Of a DNA stretch of 64,000 bases, positions 58,609 through 64,000 are shown piece after piece (within the stretch, counting starts at the first letter, position 1; every line of letters begins with the position of its first letter). Below the pieces are notes generated by a model. The model was not told the DNA's origin and ran no database searches. It was given only the letters and a program-made list of their open reading frames with translations. The translations under genes and the position numbers were made by a program. Origin of the DNA: Scytalidium lignicola (lineage: Eukaryota > Ascomycota > Leotiomycetes); NCBI GenBank assembly GCA_002812745.2, contig NCSJ02000165.1:1-64000 (forward strand), in the 5' to 3' direction.

Positions 58609-60652
58609 TCAAAGTTCCTCAATCACCTTGCCCTTCTTTTTCTCCAAAATCACCTCCTGCTTAGGCTCATCTATATTATCGGGCTGAGACAACTCTTGAT
58701 AATCGTCAACAATCAGCTGAGCGACATTCATGCCCATAAGTGCACTAGTTTCCATAGTACTGATAAAGCTTTCCATGCCGCTGGTGTAATAAAATCCAGG
58801 AGCCAGTTCAATATCTTCGAATGTAACTCTTGGGTATTCATACGGATACGAATGCCAAAGGAAGGGATAATACCATGAAATAGCATCCCCGCTGTCGATA
58901 TTGATTGTGCTTAGGTCTTCGGGAACTGTTTTGCGAGATCTAACGTCAGCAGATAGACTTAAATAAATGAAGATGGGTAACTGACTAGGAACTCCAAGGA
59001 TTCCTGACAGAAATTCTGTTGTAATCTCCTTGGGCGAGAAAATCTTATAGAGATACTCTTGTTCCTTTGTTCTTGGGTTCGTAACTGTTCTCAGGGTAGT
59101 AAGACTAAAGAATCCTGCTTTTCCAACTCCTTCCGAGCTGTTACCGGGCTTTTCAGAGGGCGGAAGTGTTGTAAGAATAGAGTTTGGACAACGTTCACCG
59201 GGTGCGAGGTTAAAGTAAACGGGATCCAAGGTCCTAGGGGAGGCAAAGAGTGTCACATGCAACGATACATACGGAACTTTATCTGGGAGGTGTGATACCA
59301 TAGCCTCATCGAGTTTGAGGTCAGAGAACTGAAGGGGTGCTGCAAGGACTACTGTGTCAAATGCTTCTTCCGTGCTGTATACTTCACCAGAGGCCTCATC
59401 TTTGACATCTGCGGCAATACTATATCTACCCTTTTCTTTTGAAACACCAGTGACTTTGGTGTTGAGATGAACGGTGGCATTTGATGCCTTTACCATATTG
59501 TCAAAAATTTTCCAGTTACCTCCTTCAATTTGCATAGCACCTTCGATGGCCATGCATACCATGGTTTCTAGACCGTGTATGAGGCCTAGGTTCTGGCCAT
59601 AGTTGACTCTAGTGCTGGCTTGTATAATATCGGTGCTAAAAGGAGCACCAACCTACTCGATCAGAAAAGTTTAGAGTTCTCTCGGTCACAAAACTCACCT
59701 TGTGTGCAGTCAAAAGCTGCTCGCCAGTAACTGAGGTAACTGAAATGAGACCTAAATCCTCTACTCTATCTGACAAGGACCTGAAAGGGAAAAAAGGAGC
59801 TTTGTAGAGCTTTAAAAACTGGCCCACGGTAGTCCTCACCAGGCGCATCGTGCGAATCGGTGCGAGGCCATATTTCCAGAGGATCTTTGTTGTATCCCAC
59901 CATTTCCATCCACTGTCCTCTTGAGTAAACACAAACGTCTCTCCATTCCAGATACCCAAGAATTCCGAAACTTCTGTTTCTGATTCCCGAGGTTTTAATC
60001 CGAATGTTTCGGTTGCATTCTTGAGGATCTCGTTGACCCTGACAAAGATACTCGCTCCGAGTTCGACAGGCTGAAGAGGATCGTTGTATGCATTGACAGT
60101 GATTGTGCGGCCACCAATATGTCCAGATCTCTCATAGATTGTGATGTTTACATCCAGCCCAGATTCGTTTGCAAATTTTCTTAAATAATATGCCGTTGAG
60201 GAACCAGCAGCTCCCGCTCCTATGGTATAGTTAGCTACCTAGCCAGCTAATATAAACCCATGACACCGGCATCCTGTGGACGGTTGTAATTTTATGAAGT
60301 ACCCAATTATAAAATAGAGTAACCAATGCAGTTCCCTTAAACAAAGCTAATAAATGATATTACTCGGATAAGGTAGTCTTGCGGCTTCAGGTTTCAAGCA
60401 GTTTGTCAAGTACACGAAGGTATGTAGCCGGGTAGACGACAAAGGATCCAACTAATTGAAGGATCCATTGAGATAATGACGACCATAATAGGAATTGTTT
60501 AACCTCCACATACCAATAATTGCAACACGGTTAGCAGCTGTTTCATCGTACACTTCTATTGCTGCATATACGTGGAATGGCCAAATGCCAAGACTCCTGC
60601 CAAAGAGGACAGTAAAGAGAAATACTAGACCCAAATTGAAGTGAGCAAACAT
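58609..60652 (-). CDS. Prenylcysteine oxidase/lyase-like flavoprotein
   Basis: Three exons, 60652-60514, 60219-59699 and 59652-58609, total 567 residues. The first intron is 294 bp. The protein starts with a signal peptide (FNLGLVFLFTVLFG) and then the FAD-binding loop VAIIGAGAAGSSTAYYL, split by intron 1 inside the glycine motif. GRTITVNAY, PVELGASIFV, NGETFVFT and GQNLGLIHGLETMV follow, with VVLAAPLQFSDL and the C-terminal SGMESFISTMETSALMG that closes the FAD site. Prenylcysteine lyases oxidise farnesyl- or geranylgeranyl-cysteine released by protein turnover, in lysosome/vacuole or secreted compartments. The segment GVPSQLPIFIYLSLSADVRS may hide an unspliced in-frame intron. I found no junction that keeps frame, so I left it in. 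Confidence 0.88.
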
Positions 60653-60972
60653 TTTGATGTCGTAGATCAAATTACTATGGCTAACAGAAGCAAACGAAGA
60701 TGGCTCTCTTCATTCCAGTCCCCTAAATATATATCGAGGACGCTCGTATTGTTCTTTCTGCTGTCGTTGAGATGCTACCACTACCCCTGTCCATCAGCTC
60801 ACCACTTCGTACATATTTGCCTAAGGCTCTAAGGCAGAAATTCGCGTTCGCGTCGGTGGAATATTTGAAAAAAGCTACCGACTTCTATATGAGTGCATGA
60901 GCTTTGTGGCAGTAGTGTTGCAAATTCATACGACATAAGCTGACATTCTGAGACAATACATAAGTCTTCAAG
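60653..60972. promoter_or_regulatory. Divergent promoter, prenylcysteine oxidase / CCT6
   Basis: 320 bp between opposite starts. TATAAATATAT-like AT-rich words near 60727 and TTCGCGTTCGCGT near 60841 are visible. No gene. Confidence 0.45.
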
Positions 60973-62858
60973 ATGTCTGCTGCGCAGCTTCTGAACCCCA
61001 AGGCCGAGTCAAGGGTACGTTGCCCCACCGCCACATGAATATTAAAGTGTCTAATTATGAACAGCGGAGAGGGGAAGCTCTACGGGTTAATATAAACGCT
61101 GGAGAGGGGTTACAAGATGTGTTGAAGTCGAATTTAGGTCCGAGAGGAACTATTAAAATGTTTGTATTTATACCCTAGTATCTTCGGCACAGAGCTAATG
61201 ATCAAACAGGCTTGTTGATGGCGCTGGATCGGTACGCACTTATTCCAAGATATACGGGAGATAACTTGCTGATGAGGCAAAATACAGATCAAGCTGACAA
61301 AAGACGGCAACGTTCTATTACGAGAAATGCAAATCCAAAATCCAACTGCGGTTATGATTGCTAGAGCTGCGACAGCTCAAGATGATATCTGCGGAGATGG
61401 TACCACCTCAGTTGTGCTTCTTGTCGGTGAACTGTTGAAGCAGGCAGACAGATATATCTCTGAAGGACTGCATCCTAGAATTATTACGGACGGCTATGAA
61501 ATCGCAAAGAATGAGGCGTTAAAAGTAAGTTACATCATCTTCAGCTCCCCACCATGACTAATTAAAGAAAATAGTTTCTAGAGACTTTTAAGTTAGAGAG
61601 GAAACCAGAGCGAGAGCTTCTGCTCTCTGTTGCTCGTACCTCCCTTTCAACGAAACTGAATGAAGATCTCGCCGAGAGACTCACCCCAGCTATTGTTGAT
61701 GCGGTTCTAGCAATCTGGCAGGCACCAGCGAAGCCAGACTTACACATGGTGGAGATCATGAAGATGCAACATCGGACCGCATCTGATACACAGCTTATCC
61801 GAGGTTTAGCGTTGGATCATGGAGCAAGACACCCTGATATGCCGAAACGAGTGGAGAATGCGTTCATCTTGAGTTTGAACGTGAGCTTAGAGTACGAGAA
61901 ATCCGAGATCAACTCTGGATTCTTTTATTCAAGTGCAGAACAACGTGATAAACTAGTTGAGAGTGAGCGCAGATTTGTGGACGAGAAGCTGCGGAAGATT
62001 GTGGAGCTGAAGAAGGAAGTTTGCGGTAATGATCCAAAGAAGGGATTCGTTATCGTCAACCAAAAGGGAATCGATCCTCTCTCGCTCGATGTTCTAGTTA
62101 AAAACGGCATATTTGCTCTACGAAGAGCTAAAAGACGAAATATGGAGAGACTGCAATTAATCTGCGGTGGTACCGCCCAAAACAGTGTCGACGACTTAAC
62201 TCCAGATATTCTAGGTTGGGCAGGGTTGGTCTATGAACACGAGCTGGGAGAGGAGAAATTCACATTCATTGAAGAAGTGAAAGATCCCAAATCTGTGACG
62301 CTGCTTATCAAGGGTCCAAATCAACATACGATTACACAAATCACTGATGCTGTCCGGGACGGTCTCCGAAGTGTGTACAACATGATTGTTGACAACAGTG
62401 TTGTACCTGGTGCCGGAGCCTTTCAGGTCGCTTGTGCAGCGCACCTAAATAGCGAGGCATTCCGCAAAACAGTCAAGGGGAAGGCCAAGTGGGGAGTACA
62501 GGCGTTTGCCGATGCTCTTTTGATCATTCCAAAGACATTAGCTGCGAATTCGGGGCATGATATTCAAGATTCTCGTAAGTGCATCTGATTACTCTACATT
62601 GCTGCTTTTGTACTAATACTTCTCATAGTTGCAATGCTCACTGATGAGCAAGTGGAAGGCAATGTCGTTGGCCTCGACCTGAAGACTGGCGAGCCGATGG
62701 ATCCTGTTCTTGAAGGTGTTTACGACTCATTCCGTGTGCTGAGAAACTGCGTTGCCTCCAGCTCGGGCATCGCATCCAATCTTTTGCTATGTGATGAATT
62801 GCTTAAAGCCCGACAGATGGGAAGGCAAGCGCCGCCGGGTCCTGGGATGGATGATTAA
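60973..62858 (+). CDS. CCT6: Chaperonin TRiC/CCT subunit zeta
   Basis: Six exons: 60973-61014, 61065-61159, 61210-61231 (22 nt), 61288-61524, 61575-62574 and 62629-62858, giving 541 residues, the normal CCT6 length. It is one of eight subunits of the cytosolic double-ring chaperonin that folds actin, tubulin and other proteins. Seen: [38 protein letters not shown] (completed by the 22-nt exon), [19 protein letters not shown], the ATP-binding [16 protein letters not shown] (about residues 87-102), [29 protein letters not shown], and [13 protein letters not shown] near the end. All phases agree. It is divergent from the prenylcysteine oxidase. Confidence 0.96.
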
Positions 62859-64000
62859 ATAAAAAAGGTATAAAGTTGATGTTACACAAGCTCAAGCCTC
62901 GGCTCTACTCTGTGACTCTCCTTCTCGACGTGGTGCAACCGGGAAGCTTCAATGGGTTTCTCGTTACCATTGCAGCGCATTTCACATCACATGTACTGTT
63001 AGAAAAGTAGTTATATCTATTGTACCGGGTAGAGATCGCAAGACAAGAGAATAGATAACTTGAACAAAGTGCCCAAGCAAAACTCTTTTTACTGCAATCG
63101 CATTTAAGCGGCCTGAGATTTATAGGCTATTGACTTGCTGTTGCACCCCGCACTGCCTTATTATTTAATTTACGCTCTTCGATAGTCGGTTATGGGTACT
63201 GTAGATGAAAATACTTAACGTTACCCCTGCTGTAGTTCTATCCTTCTGCTAACGTTACCGTCCAATCACCACTAGGCTATATTTGCCGTTTCTGTAGCAT
63301 CTTACCGTCTGATGCCAAAAAAGGATCTAGGAAGGTCTACCCAGCGCCAGCGTACGACCATGGGGGTCGACCCATGGTAGTACAGTAATCCGCTCGGGGC
63401 GAACCATAAGCTCAAAGCGAGCCGCAATGGAAAACCCTTGAAAATAACTGAGTTACCGCAAGCATTAATCTGTAAGCACTATGCTGTACCGGTAATAAGG
63501 GAATACAGTAAGTAATGAAATAGCCAGAACATTGCTGATTGACTTATAACTATTACAGTATTCAAAAGTCCCTAACTTCGGACGTGCGGGCAAGGGGCCC
63601 ACGGGGTAAGACGAAGGGGCCTAACTTGGCTGCTTCGGTCGCTTTTGGGAAGCAACGCCTGGTGCCAAGACCCCGCCAAGGCCCGTCTGAGTGGGCAGCC
63701 ATCCCCTAAAGACGCTGCCAGCCTCAGTTGCAACTGCACTGTCGTCGGCGTGCCGCTATTTGGGCGCCAGCGGACCTTGACAATGCGAGTGAGAGCCAAG
63801 ACTCTTAAGGACAACAACGATATATCGACTTCTAACGTACATTATTCCTTTTTTTAATTCCAGCAAGCTGCCCTTTTTTACCCAACTAATTCAAGCTCGC
63901 TGGAGCCCACACCATGCTTTGGTCTAATCCGAGCATTCTTCGATGAGAGCTACATTTCCAGCTGCGAGACACGCGACCAGATATATCAGCCATCCCCTTC
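62859..64000. other. Intergenic, right end of window
   Basis: CCT6 3' flank followed by non-coding DNA with a hairpin (63352-63383) and GTAC words like those at the left end. From about 63560 to 63860 the sequence turns GC-rich, with overlapping frames on both strands (63572-63817 minus, 63645-63857 plus). Neither shows a domain. It may be the edge of another repeat or gene lying outside the window. Confidence 0.45.
63352..63383. repeat. Inverted repeat around CCATGGG/CCCATGG
   Basis: GTACGACCATGGG (63352-63364) and CCCATGGTAGTAC (63371-63383) pair with one mismatch around GGTCGA. No gene end is adjacent. Confidence 0.7.

Noticed and set aside
58920..58985. Possible in-frame intron in the prenylcysteine oxidase gene
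   Set aside because: The segment looks non-conserved, but none of the GT/AG pairs I tried keeps the reading frame.

Overview
This is nuclear DNA of a filamentous ascomycete (Pezizomycotina). The evidence is many short (about 44-70 bp) GT-AG introns, split housekeeping genes (MSH2, PRI1, LIG1, CCT6, RPS26, ubiquitin-S27a) with fungal architecture, and a decayed AT-rich block with stop codons of the kind left by repeat-induced point mutation (RIP). A leotiomycete (Helotiales-type) host is my best guess from the look of the proteins, but this is inference.

Left part (1-19.2 kb) is accessory and gene-poor. Bases 1-6.5 kb and 16.2-19.2 kb are balanced-composition intergenic DNA. They are full of microsatellites, hairpins and short palindromic words built on TACAGTAC/GTACTGTAC. 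Bases about 7.2-14.3 kb are visibly AT-rich and hold two broken genes: an ERD2-like KDEL-receptor pseudogene (6549-7189) and a SAM-methyltransferase pseudogene (11377-12237). There is also a tRNA-like remnant near 14.0 kb. At 14147-16147 sits a complete pogo/Fot1-type DNA transposon with perfect 42-bp terminal inverted repeats, a TA target duplication and an open transposase frame.

Right part (19.2-62.9 kb) is gene-dense core genome. In order: a nucleotide-sugar transporter joined to a lumenal glycosyltransferase-like domain (+); an unidentified acidic protein (-); an unidentified nuclear-looking protein (-); an unidentified mitochondrial-looking protein (+); DNA primase small subunit PRI1 (-); mismatch-repair MSH2 (-); tRNA methyltransferase TRM10 (+); DNA ligase I (-); the RINT1/TIP20 tether (+); a YMC1-type mitochondrial carrier (-); COG3 (-); FMP25 (+); RPS26 (-); ubiquitin-S27a (+); an F-box-like protein (-); a membrane J-domain protein (+); a GH18 chitinase (+); a prenylcysteine oxidase (-); and chaperonin CCT6 (+). 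From 62.9 kb to the end the sequence looks like the intergenic DNA of the left end.

Thematic groupings: PRI1, MSH2 and LIG1 lie within 10 kb, with MluI cell-cycle-box-like sites upstream of PRI1 and MSH2. RINT1 and COG3, two Golgi tethering subunits, lie close together. RPS26 and ubiquitin-S27a form a divergent ribosomal pair. Single N characters appear throughout, mostly next to A/T homopolymers. In two genes, ignoring the N restores the reading frame, so they look like assembly artefacts.
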